From Symploca sp. SIO1C2 (GTDB lineage: Bacteria > Cyanobacteriota > Cyanobacteriia > Cyanobacteriales > Coleofasciculaceae): a stretch of DNA of 64,000 nucleotides. Below the pieces are notes generated by a model, which did not search any database, had not been told where the DNA came from, and saw only the letters and a program-made list of their open reading frames with translations. The DNA lies in contig JAAHFP010000002.1 in NCBI GenBank assembly GCA_010672925.1, positions 221,301 through 285,300 of the forward strand, read 5' to 3'. Positions 52,171 through 59,314 of this stretch are shown in pieces. The translations under genes were made by a program, and so were the position numbers. Every line of letters begins with the position of its first letter. The first letter of the stretch is position 1.

Positions 52171-52935
52171 TCAATTGTAAGTAATTTCCTGGACATGATA
52201 TAATTCCTCTATCATCGTTTGAGACAAAGCTACGGTCGGAACATCAAAAATAATCCTTCCCTGTTGTAATCCTACCAAGCGATCGCAATGACTACAGGCG
52301 AATTCGAGAGAATGTAGACTAGTTACTAATGTTTTTCCCCTGGTTTCGCTCATCTCCTTGAGCAAATCCATAATTTCTCGACTTAGTTGCAAATCGAGGT
52401 TAGAAATCGGTTCATCAGCAAGAATTGCCTCAGGATTTTGCACTAGCACTCTAGCTAAGGCAACTCGTTGTTGCTGTCCTCCAGAAAGTTCTTCTGTCGG
52501 TGCATAGAGCTTTTCGGGAATTCCTACCTGGGTTAAAGCCCGGAGAGCAGTTTCAACCTCTTGGGGAAACAATAAAGACACAACAGCTTTCATCAATGAC
52601 CAACGTCCTAAATGACCCGCATTAACGTTATGAATCACCTGGAGGTTGTTGACTAAATTGAACTGTTGGTAAACAGTGCCCAGGTGACGCTGTACCTGAC
52701 GCAATTGGCGCGGAGAGATTCTAGCGAGATTGCGTCCTAAGACCCAGACTTCTCCTTGGGTAGGGAGTAACATGCCATTAAGGAGGCGAATCAAAGTACT
52801 CTTACCCGCACCGCTTGGTCCTAGTAGGGCAACTCGTTCCCCAGGAAAAATCTGGAGGTTCAGGTTAGTCAATGCCCGAAACTTACCAAATTGCTGGGAA
52901 ACTTGTTTGAGTTCAAAAATAGGAATTTGAGTCAA
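52171..52935 (-). CDS. PhnC-like ABC transporter ATP-binding protein
   Basis: A 254-aa ABC ATPase. Walker A is GPSGAGKSTLIRLLNG (about residue 38), the signature is ELSGGQQQRVALARVL, Walker B is EAILADEPISNLDLQLS, and the H-loop is VTSLHSLEF. Blocks such as YQQFNLVNNLQVIHNVNAGH and LGRWSLMKAVVSLLFPQE are diagnostic of the phosphonate/phosphite (PhnC/PtxA) group. No permease (PhnE) or binding protein (PhnD) gene adjoins it in the window. The partner genes may be elsewhere, or this ATPase serves an unknown exporter of the cluster product. The start appears to be a TTG (52935) with no clear ribosome-binding site. Confidence 0.88.
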   Translation of the reverse strand: MTQIPIFELKQVSQQFGKFRALTNLNLQIFPGERVALLGPSGAGKSTLIRLLNGMLLPTQGEVWVLGRNLARISPRQLRQVQRHLGTVYQQFNLVNNLQVIHNVNAGHLGRWSLMKAVVSLLFPQEVETALRALTQVGIPEKLYAPTEELSGGQQQRVALARVLVQNPEAILADEPISNLDLQLSREIMDLLKEMSETRGKTLVTSLHSLEFACSHCDRLVGLQQGRIIFDVPTVALSQTMIEELYHVQEITYN

Positions 52936-53093
52936 AACAATTCAAAATTCAAAATTATCAATTCAAAATTAAAGACAATTAGTGGGGGCTTTTACCCAAA
53001 ATTAATCAATTCAAAATTATCTTTGCCTAATGAATGCATTTTGCATTTTGAATTCAAAAAATGGTCAGCCTTAACAATAAACTGGACACGATA

Positions 53094-54080
53094 TCATTCG
53101 TTCTCAACAAGTGCTGTCTGAAGCCGCGTTTGGTCTTGTTGAGTAATATCAGGGTTGTGTAATATCCAGTTGCAGTCTAAACGATGCTTAGTGCGGAAGA
53201 GAAGCAGTGAACCTGTTTCTGTCCAGAAAGGACCGTGGGGAATGTGGGCGGGACGCCAGTAGTAGCCATCTTTGAGCATAGCTGCATAGCGCCGATTGAA
53301 GGGATCATCGCTCATTGACCAATGTCCCTGTACATCTCCACAGACAACATAAGCCTCTTCAATGGTGGGATGACCAGCATAGAAGTTGCCTTCAATCCAC
53401 ATTGGTACTAAGCCCAGAATCCAAGTGGCACGTCCAGTTTGTTTATTGGTGTAGAGGCTTTTTCGTGCTGAACCGGGAGGTAGGAAAGTTGTGCTTTCCC
53501 ATTTCATGGCGTGGAGTTCCTTAATGGGCAGATATTCAGTCATCCGTTCATGATGCTGTAGATTGAGATGATAAGCCGAGTTCTCGGGGATTTGCTCCAG
53601 GTTGGCGTACTCCTGAGTGATATAAGTAGGTGTAGAGTCGGGCATCCACAGGAGTATTGTGTCTTCTTCCGCTTGCCACGGACCGGTGGGAATGCCCGCT
53701 GGAATAAAGGAGTAGCTGAGGTTGCGTAAGCAAAAACCCCCCTGAGAGAGTTTGCCAGTTAGCACAAAGAGTTCGACATCAGTGTTAAAGTGACCGATGG
53801 GAGCACTCCAGCCTTGCCGCAAGAAGATACGCTGGGTTGACTCCCCAGTGGCTTCGTCAGCAGAGAGGATTTGGGAGATACCATGTTTGCCAGTGACAAA
53901 ATTTTCTACCTCGAATGGTATCTTGGGAAAGTTGATCACGGAGTTAAGGGACTCTTCACTCTCCACATGTTGGCGTCCGATAGAAGTACTGGAATTTGCC
54001 CGAAGACCATTGTGGATATGGGGAAGCTTGATGTCACCATTAGGTGAATAGATGCCGTTTTTGTCGAGTTCCTTAACCAT
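53094..54080 (-). CDS. bicupin protein, ChrR/DUF4437-like (copy A)
   Basis: A 328-aa protein with two cupin-type barrels. The first spans about residues 55-190 (APIGHFNTDVELFVLTGKLS, LSYSFIPAGIPTGPW); the second about 205-310 (HPTIEEAYVVCGDVQGHWSM, GYYWRPAHIPHGPFWTETGS). Histidines in the second barrel (His-x-x-x-Glu-Glu and PHGP) are placed as metal ligands; the first barrel lacks some of them. Members of this fold act as anti-sigma sensors or as enzymes such as dioxygenases and isomerases; no activity is known here. It is related to the next gene (54136). A fragment of it occurs at 30531. The start is an ATG; the gap to the PhnC-like gene has aattcaaaattatcaattca repeats. Confidence 0.8.
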   Translation of the reverse strand: MVKELDKNGIYSPNGDIKLPHIHNGLRANSSTSIGRQHVESEESLNSVINFPKIPFEVENFVTGKHGISQILSADEATGESTQRIFLRQGWSAPIGHFNTDVELFVLTGKLSQGGFCLRNLSYSFIPAGIPTGPWQAEEDTILLWMPDSTPTYITQEYANLEQIPENSAYHLNLQHHERMTEYLPIKELHAMKWESTTFLPPGSARKSLYTNKQTGRATWILGLVPMWIEGNFYAGHPTIEEAYVVCGDVQGHWSMSDDPFNRRYAAMLKDGYYWRPAHIPHGPFWTETGSLLLFRTKHRLDCNWILHNPDITQQDQTRLQTALVENE

Positions 54081-54135
54081 GTTCTTAAAACCTTTGTGAA
54101 CTTTGTGACTTTGTGGTTCGCTTCAAAAATTAGCT

Positions 54136-54864
54136 CTAAGCATAATATAGAAGATGAGGATTGCCACCGCGCACCAAAGCAAAGTAACCATTTTCCGTAT
54201 ATGTCGGACCGTGGGGATTCAATCCGGGACGCCAAAAGTAACAGCCTGGAGTTAACTTGCCTGCATCGGTGGTAATACTTCCCCGTAGAACAAAGTGTTC
54301 CTCATAAAGAGGATGATACTCGACAAATTTGGTTGCAAACTGGGGTAAACAACCAAGAAGCCAGACACTACTTCCCTCCGGAGGTCCTTGGCGCAGGTTT
54401 TTTCGCATTGCTCCTGTAGGAAAACCTGGTGTAATTGTAGAAGACCAAGGAATTGATTCCGAGGACATACAGGGAATGTAGATTTGTCTATTTGCTCCCG
54501 GTGCATCTTCGAGGGATTTCACAAAACTAGGACGACTCTCCGGCATCCATAATGCTGTAGTTTTTTCCTGAATAGTCCAGGGTTCGAGGCAAACACCTGC
54601 GGGAATAAAGCTATAAGTATAATGTCCAAGACGGAATTTCCCAATTTGCAATTCTCCGTTGAGAACAAAAATTTCTACATCACAGTTGAAATAACCAGAA
54701 TCAACTTCCTCATTATGCCTCCACTCAACAAGTTCTGTAGAACCGCCAGTTTCAGTATCGAAACTCAAAATCCTTGTAAGATGTTCTTCCCACAAGCCAT
54801 CCACAGCCCAGGATTTTTGCTCAACATCTGCTGATTGAATAAATTCAATATGCTCTCTTGCCAT
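54136..54864 (-). CDS. bicupin protein, ChrR/DUF4437-like (copy B)
   Basis: A 242-aa paralogue of the 53094 protein without its N-terminal 50-60 residues. Matching blocks are GYFNCDVEIFVLNGELQIGK and YTYSFIPAGVCLEPW in barrel one, and YHPLYEEHFVLRGSITTDAG and GCYFWRPGLNPHGPTYTENG in barrel two, where His-x-x-x-Glu-Glu and PHGP are again kept. The ATG at 54864 is chosen: GAAGGGGAGGGGG lies upstream and the previous stop is only 4 bp away, so it is coupled to the alpha/beta-hydrolase gene. The 55-bp gap to copy A contains the cctttgtgaactttgtg repeat. The pair probably arose by duplication and may act on two related intermediates, which is inference. Confidence 0.8.
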   Translation of the reverse strand: MAREHIEFIQSADVEQKSWAVDGLWEEHLTRILSFDTETGGSTELVEWRHNEEVDSGYFNCDVEIFVLNGELQIGKFRLGHYTYSFIPAGVCLEPWTIQEKTTALWMPESRPSFVKSLEDAPGANRQIYIPCMSSESIPWSSTITPGFPTGAMRKNLRQGPPEGSSVWLLGCLPQFATKFVEYHPLYEEHFVLRGSITTDAGKLTPGCYFWRPGLNPHGPTYTENGYFALVRGGNPHLLYYA

Positions 54865-54868
54865 ATTT

Positions 54869-55690
54869 CTAATCCCCCTCCCCTTCAAGAAAATCTACTA
54901 CTACTCTTGATATTTCTTCAGGCATCTGATTCATCATACAAAAGCTTCCCCCTTCAATCTCCAGCATCTTGGCCTGGGGAATGGCTTGGGCAATCATCTG
55001 CCTATTTTCTGGTTTAGATAAACTTAGTTGTTTTAGTACTTTGATGTCCTCAGTACCGGATAAAATGAGGGTAGGGCATTTGATTAAACCCAGTCTTTCT
55101 TGAATGATGCTAGTGTAAGCTGTTGCTGCCAAAGTACCATAGGGAGGATGACCATAGCATTTCATCTCATCTAAAAAGCAACGGTGATTTAACTCCTGAG
55201 AGCCTACGTAACTATCACGTACTGACCATCTTGCTACCAAATCAGAGCTGTTTTCCTTAATTTGTAAAGCTTCAGACACTCTGTTAACTAAAGTAGTTTT
55301 TTCCTCCTCACCAAATTTATCGATATTACATAGTATGAGTTTTTCTATTCTTTCAGGATAAGCTGCGGCAACTTCGGCTGCAACATAAGCGCCGGTATGG
55401 TTACCCAAGAGGCTGGTTTTGTTAATGTCTAACTCATCCAGAAGGGCGATAATTGTTTGAGCGTAGTCTGGGATAGAGTACATTCTGGGGGGTTTGTCAG
55501 AATCACCTAACCCCATCAAATCCATCGCGATCGCACATCGGTTTTGAGCAAAAATTGGCATCAACTCCCGAAATTCATCACTACTACGGGGAGTCATGTG
55601 TAGTAACAGTAGGGATTCACCTTCTCCACCTATGCGGTAAAGAATTTGTCCATCTTCTGTATCCAAAAATGCTCTTTTTATTGGTTTCAT
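54869..55690 (-). CDS. alpha/beta-hydrolase-fold protein lacking the serine nucleophile (copy 1)
   Basis: A 273-aa alpha/beta-hydrolase-fold protein. The oxyanion region is LLLLHMTPRSSDEFRELMP and the strand-4 block is AMDLMGLGDSDKPPR. The nucleophile elbow, normally GxSxG, reads LLGNHTGAYVA, with His98 in place of Ser. Where the catalytic His is expected near the end it reads GGSFCMMNQMPEEIS. A GTED acid site remains (about residue 212). The usual esterase mechanism is therefore unlikely. A GHHTG-type elbow occurs in a group of uncharacterised relatives. It could be a lyase, isomerase, or cyclase-like catalyst. It is near-identical to copy 2 (58471) over the first 70 residues. It overlaps nothing; cupin B follows after 4 bp. 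Confidence 0.87.
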   Translation of the reverse strand: MKPIKRAFLDTEDGQILYRIGGEGESLLLLHMTPRSSDEFRELMPIFAQNRCAIAMDLMGLGDSDKPPRMYSIPDYAQTIIALLDELDINKTSLLGNHTGAYVAAEVAAAYPERIEKLILCNIDKFGEEEKTTLVNRVSEALQIKENSSDLVARWSVRDSYVGSQELNHRCFLDEMKCYGHPPYGTLAATAYTSIIQERLGLIKCPTLILSGTEDIKVLKQLSLSKPENRQMIAQAIPQAKMLEIEGGSFCMMNQMPEEISRVVVDFLEGEGD

Positions 55691-55763
55691 GTTTTTATGT
55701 TATTCCTTATAGCTTAAGGATTATTCTCAAGCTTATATTAAAGCTCTTGCATAAATTCTGGAA

Positions 55764-55829
55764 GGGTTAAGCATTGGCGGACAAAAACCTTGATTTTATA
55801 GGCAATATGCTAGCGCCAATGCTTAACCC
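55764..55829. mobile_element. 66-bp perfect-palindrome element
   Basis: The arms gggttaagcattggcg (55764-55779) and cgccaatgcttaaccc (55814-55829) pair over 16 bp around a 34-nt AT-rich loop. The element lies between the sulfotransferase and the first hydrolase-like gene and may be a mini-insertion or a processing or termination hairpin in the long operon. A dispersed repeat, gtagggtgcgttaagctacg, follows at 55840. Confidence 0.65.
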
Positions 55830-55921
55830 CTACAGTAGTTGTAGGGTGCGTTAAGCTACGCTGACACACCTTTAATTTTATATGTAGTGAACTACGTAAA
55901 TCCTAATTGAAAATCTAAAAT

Positions 55922-56791
55922 CTAAAATCTAAAATCTAAAATTCCTTGACTCCAAATATTTGCCGCTTCTGTCCCCTTGGTCTTCTCTCTAAATTTTTGA
56001 GTTAATTGCTGAGCTTGGGAAGCCGAGAAATGTGATTTCCAATCCCCCACCTCTCCTTTCCGGATAAATGTCGTCATATGAGCCGGACGCTGACTCGACC
56101 AACGACTTTGGTCTTTGCTCATGCGATTAAAGCTACTGTGCTCAAGAATACTCTCTAGAATTTGTAGATTTTCTATTTTCTGAACATAAGCAGAACCCAA
56201 AAAATAGGCTGTGTCAATAATAGCAGCTTTTGGGTCGTTTTTCATAGCTTCATAGGTCAAAAAAAGAACATTGGACTCATTTTTTTGCTGAATCCAAGGA
56301 ACCAAATGTTCAAAATAATCACCCCAATCTACTTCTCCGGCAAGAAAACAGGTAAAAAAATCATCAAAAGTTCCTGCGGCAAAGTCATAATGTTTAATAA
56401 AGCCTTTAGTATGATAATAAAAAGAAACAGCACAATCGAACGGATTACGAGCTACATAAATATATTTAGCTTCCGGATGATGGGGAGTGAGCTCATAATT
56501 CAAATGGGTTTTAATAAAACGGGGTTCCGGTAAAGCTGCGACAAATTCTCCTCCCACTTCTTCTAGATGGGGTACTTCTAAATTAATATTTTTCCCCACG
56601 GGCAATGGCATCCCATCATGGTGCAACATCCAAAGAATATGCTGCATCCAGGTTGTCCCACATTTAGGATAAGTGACAATAAAAGTGTCTCCCGCCTGAG
56701 CCTGATAAGCAATACCGGAGTCAAAACACTCTGAGGGAAATCCCATTGGTAAGCGAAAGTTTTTGTGTAGGGTATAGCTTGGTTTGGTCAT
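55922..56791 (-). CDS. PAPS-dependent sulfotransferase
   Basis: A 289-aa soluble sulfotransferase that moves sulfate from PAPS to a hydroxyl or amine. The 5'-phosphosulfate loop is VTYPKCGTTWMQ (residues 40-50), the catalytic base is His96 in RFIKTHLNYE, and the 3'-phosphate site is RNPFDCAVSFYYH (residues 115-127). Later LFLTYEAMKNDPKAAI and FIRKGEVGDWKSHF, the K-G-x-x-G-D-W-K close, complete the family pattern. Length is that of cytosolic small-molecule sulfotransferases. The gene starts 162 bp from the divergent hydroxylase gene, so both may share one control region. The substrate is probably a cluster intermediate such as a phenol. Confidence 0.94.
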   Translation of the reverse strand: MTKPSYTLHKNFRLPMGFPSECFDSGIAYQAQAGDTFIVTYPKCGTTWMQHILWMLHHDGMPLPVGKNINLEVPHLEEVGGEFVAALPEPRFIKTHLNYELTPHHPEAKYIYVARNPFDCAVSFYYHTKGFIKHYDFAAGTFDDFFTCFLAGEVDWGDYFEHLVPWIQQKNESNVLFLTYEAMKNDPKAAIIDTAYFLGSAYVQKIENLQILESILEHSSFNRMSKDQSRWSSQRPAHMTTFIRKGEVGDWKSHFSASQAQQLTQKFREKTKGTEAANIWSQGILDFRF

Positions 56792-56953
56792 GAGTAGTAC
56801 GATAATTTTTTACAAGCAATACATAGATTGAAAAAAAATTGACAATAAATCATCTTTGAAGTATCCTCTAAGGATAATTTCTAATCTTTCAAAGTCTAAG
56901 AATCATATCAAGCTTGTATTTACATATACTATTATTGATTGAGGTTTTTATCA

Positions 56954-57706
56954 ATGAGTCATTTAACTATCGAAGGAGTAAAAATTGAAAGGGATACTCA
57001 AAACTTTGCTCATTACCCAACTCAAGCTTATGATAACTGGAAACAACTTTTAAAAAAGCAATTAAAAAGTATTGAAGGTAAAGCCAGTCAACAGTTTATT
57101 GAGGGCTTAACCAAGATTATAACTTTTATTGAAGGTATTCCTCATATTGCCAATCTTTCTCAGTTTTTACAAGAACATACCGGATGGCAACTATGGCCGG
57201 TGAAAGGATTACTAGAGTCAGAATCCTTTTTTTACCTCTTGTCCCATCGTTATTTTCCAGTGGCAACTTTTGTTCGCTCAGGGACTGATTTTAACTATTC
57301 CCCAATCCCGGATCTTTGGCATGATATTTTTGGTCATATCCCTCTACTCTTTTTCCCTGCTTATTCCAACCTTGTAGAATATCTCAGCTATCAATATATA
57401 GCTAGGCAAGACCTCAAAGAAGCGATCGCTAGGCTTTATTGGTACACTATTGAAGCAGGGGTTTGCGATGAGGGAGGCAATCGTCGAGTTTATGGAGCTA
57501 GCCAACTTTCTAGTATTGAAGAAATTGGTTATGCCGTAAGTGACTATCCTATTGTCTATCCCTTTGATTTGGAAAAAGTGATTGATTGTCCGGTCAAGAT
57601 TGATCAGTTACAGCACCAAATCTTTGAAATTCCCTCCTTTGACTATCTCAGTGTAATTGAATATGAATTCGATAGATATCTTCAATGCTCTAGTCTCTGT
57701 AGATAA
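56954..57706 (+). CDS. pterin-dependent aromatic amino acid hydroxylase homologue
   Basis: A 250-aa non-heme iron monooxygenase of the phenylalanine/tyrosine/tryptophan hydroxylase family. The iron ligands are His123 and His128 in DLWHDIFGHIPLL and Glu167 in LYWYTIEAGVCDE. Other family blocks are GWQLWPVKGLLESESFFYLL, FPVATFVRS, VYGASQLSSIEE and YPFDLEKVID. The protein is about 40-50 residues shorter than bacterial phenylalanine hydroxylase at the N-terminus, and an A replaces F in the usual EFG. It needs a tetrahydropterin and O2; the substrate is unknown. The ATG at 56954 has GAGG upstream. It is the only plus-strand enzyme gene in the cluster. Such enzymes are rare in cyanobacteria. Confidence 0.92.
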   Translation: MSHLTIEGVKIERDTQNFAHYPTQAYDNWKQLLKKQLKSIEGKASQQFIEGLTKIITFIEGIPHIANLSQFLQEHTGWQLWPVKGLLESESFFYLLSHRYFPVATFVRSGTDFNYSPIPDLWHDIFGHIPLLFFPAYSNLVEYLSYQYIARQDLKEAIARLYWYTIEAGVCDEGGNRRVYGASQLSSIEEIGYAVSDYPIVYPFDLEKVIDCPVKIDQLQHQIFEIPSFDYLSVIEYEFDRYLQCSSLCR

Positions 57707-57734
57707 AGGGAAAACCCTAGTCAGAGGATGGGCA

Positions 57735-58454
57735 TTAACGCTTTTTGTAAATTACCAAACTACTGTCCTCATTTGTTCCTTGGAAATCAAATCCTGCTTC
57801 CCGGAACAATTGTTGATAAGCTTCTAGTTTAAACAAAATCATCTTTAGCTGTTCTCGAGCCAAAATTTCTCCATCTTTTTTAAAACAATAGCTTTTCTGG
57901 CGGGTATGATAATCGATTGTATCTTCCACTTCCTCAATCAACTGAGAATAAACAATTCCTCCTGACAAGTGTTTTTCATTGTTCCAGCCTATTTGTTGCA
58001 GGTTGAGCAAAAATAACCCTCCTTCTCGTAAATGGTGAGCTACATTTTTCAAGCCTTGACGGTTGGCGTCAATATCGGGAATATGGCTCCCCAATTCCCA
58101 TCGATCACCCCAATCCAGAAATACCCAAACACCTCCATTGGATATAGCAACATCGAAAGTTGCATTTAAGTCCATCGTAACTGCATTACCTTCAATCAAT
58201 TCAGCCCGATTTTCCAGGCGTTTCTTGGCAATTTCCAGCATTGATGATGTGATATCAATGCCAGTAAACTCGCAGCTAGGATCAATCTCAAGGTACTTTT
58301 CTGCTAGTAATCCTGTTCCTACCCCCAACTCGATAATCTCATGACCATCACCTACAGTTGAGTGTACTGCCTTAGCTATGCTTTGGTAATTGTAGTAACC
58401 AGAGGTCACTAAAAGATCGTAGTACTCAGCAATTCCTGTATATTGGTTAACCAT
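57735..58454 (-). CDS. SAM-dependent class I methyltransferase
   Basis: A 239-aa methyltransferase with the Rossmann fold. The SAM-binding motif I is HEIIELGVGTGLLAEKYL (about residue 40), motif II is FTGIDITSSMLEIAKKRL (about 64), and the region FDVAISNGGVWVFLDWGDRW marks the substrate pocket. The C-terminal half (RQKSYCFKKDGEILAREQLK) belongs to the small-molecule O- or N-methyltransferase type. It starts 16 bp after copy 2 of the hydrolase-like gene, on the same strand and convergent with the hydroxylase. Methylation of a phenol, amine or carboxylate in the cluster product is inference. ATG start. Confidence 0.9.
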   Translation of the reverse strand: MVNQYTGIAEYYDLLVTSGYYNYQSIAKAVHSTVGDGHEIIELGVGTGLLAEKYLEIDPSCEFTGIDITSSMLEIAKKRLENRAELIEGNAVTMDLNATFDVAISNGGVWVFLDWGDRWELGSHIPDIDANRQGLKNVAHHLREGGLFLLNLQQIGWNNEKHLSGGIVYSQLIEEVEDTIDYHTRQKSYCFKKDGEILAREQLKMILFKLEAYQQLFREAGFDFQGTNEDSSLVIYKKR

Positions 58455-58470
58455 TATTATTTCTATTAAC

Positions 58471-59298
58471 TCAATTCTCCGTTAGCTTATTATCCAAAAA
58501 ATTACCAACTATTTTTGACACTGCTTCTGGCATCTGATTCATCATCCAGAGGGTTCCACTGGTAAGTTCAATTTTTTGGCTATGAGGAATAGCTGTAGAG
58601 AGCCATGATTGATTCTCCGCTTTAGCTAAACCACCTCTTTCCAATGGCTCTAATGCCTTTTCTCCAGATAAAATCAGAGTAGGACAGTTAATTAAGCTAA
58701 ATCTGGTTGGAGCATCCAGACAGTAGTTGGCTACAGCCAAACCAGTGTAGACAGGAGAGCCAAAACATTTCAAATCTTCCAAAACACAAGAGTGATTTAA
58801 ATCTCCTTTTCCAACATAATTGACACGGGCTAACCATCTTTCCAGCAGGTGAGAGCCATCTTCTTTAATTTTGAACCCTTCAGAATATCTCTTAAGAATG
58901 TTCTCTTGCTCTTGGGTGTCAAATCCAATTACATTAGCAAGTATTAGCTTATCCACTCGCTCTGGGTAAGCAGCTGCTATTTCTCCGGCGATATAACCCC
59001 CAGTAAGACTGCCAAGAATACTACTTTTTGTAATGCCCAATTCATCCCAAAGTGCGATCGCTGTTTTGGCATAGTCGGCAACGGAATAGACTCTGGGGGG
59101 CTTGTCAGAATCCCCTAACCCCATCAAATCCATAGCAATCACACATCGGTTTTCCGCCAGAATTGGCATCAATTCCCGAAATTCTTCACCACTGCGAGGA
59201 GTCATATGTAGTAACAATAGGGGTTCTCCTTCCCCACCTATGCGGTAAAGAATCTGTCCATCTTCTGTATCTAAAAATTCCCTTTTTATTCGTTTCAT
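58471..59298 (-). CDS. alpha/beta-hydrolase-fold protein lacking the serine nucleophile (copy 2)
   Basis: A 275-aa paralogue of the protein at 54869. The ATG at 59298 is chosen because GGGAAGGAAA lies just upstream and it aligns with the start of copy 1; an in-frame extension upstream overlaps the previous gene. The elbow reads SILGSLTGGYIAGE with Leu98 at the nucleophile position. The expected catalytic His is again absent (SGTLWMMNQMPEAVS), and the acid loop reads LILSGEKALEPL. Both paralogues therefore lack Ser and His, and this one also lacks the GTED acid. Conservation of the fold suggests selection for another reaction or a binding role. It is 16 bp after the adenylating enzyme gene and 16 bp before the methyltransferase gene. 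Confidence 0.87.
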   Translation of the reverse strand: MKRIKREFLDTEDGQILYRIGGEGEPLLLLHMTPRSGEEFRELMPILAENRCVIAMDLMGLGDSDKPPRVYSVADYAKTAIALWDELGITKSSILGSLTGGYIAGEIAAAYPERVDKLILANVIGFDTQEQENILKRYSEGFKIKEDGSHLLERWLARVNYVGKGDLNHSCVLEDLKCFGSPVYTGLAVANYCLDAPTRFSLINCPTLILSGEKALEPLERGGLAKAENQSWLSTAIPHSQKIELTSGTLWMMNQMPEAVSKIVGNFLDNKLTEN

Positions 59299-59314
59299 TT
59301 TTCCTTCCCAATTC

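Noticed and set aside
52171-52935. Phosphonate biosynthesis or catabolism locus
   Set aside because: Only an ATPase of PhnC type is present; no PEP mutase, PhnD/E, C-P lyase or phosphonatase genes are near.
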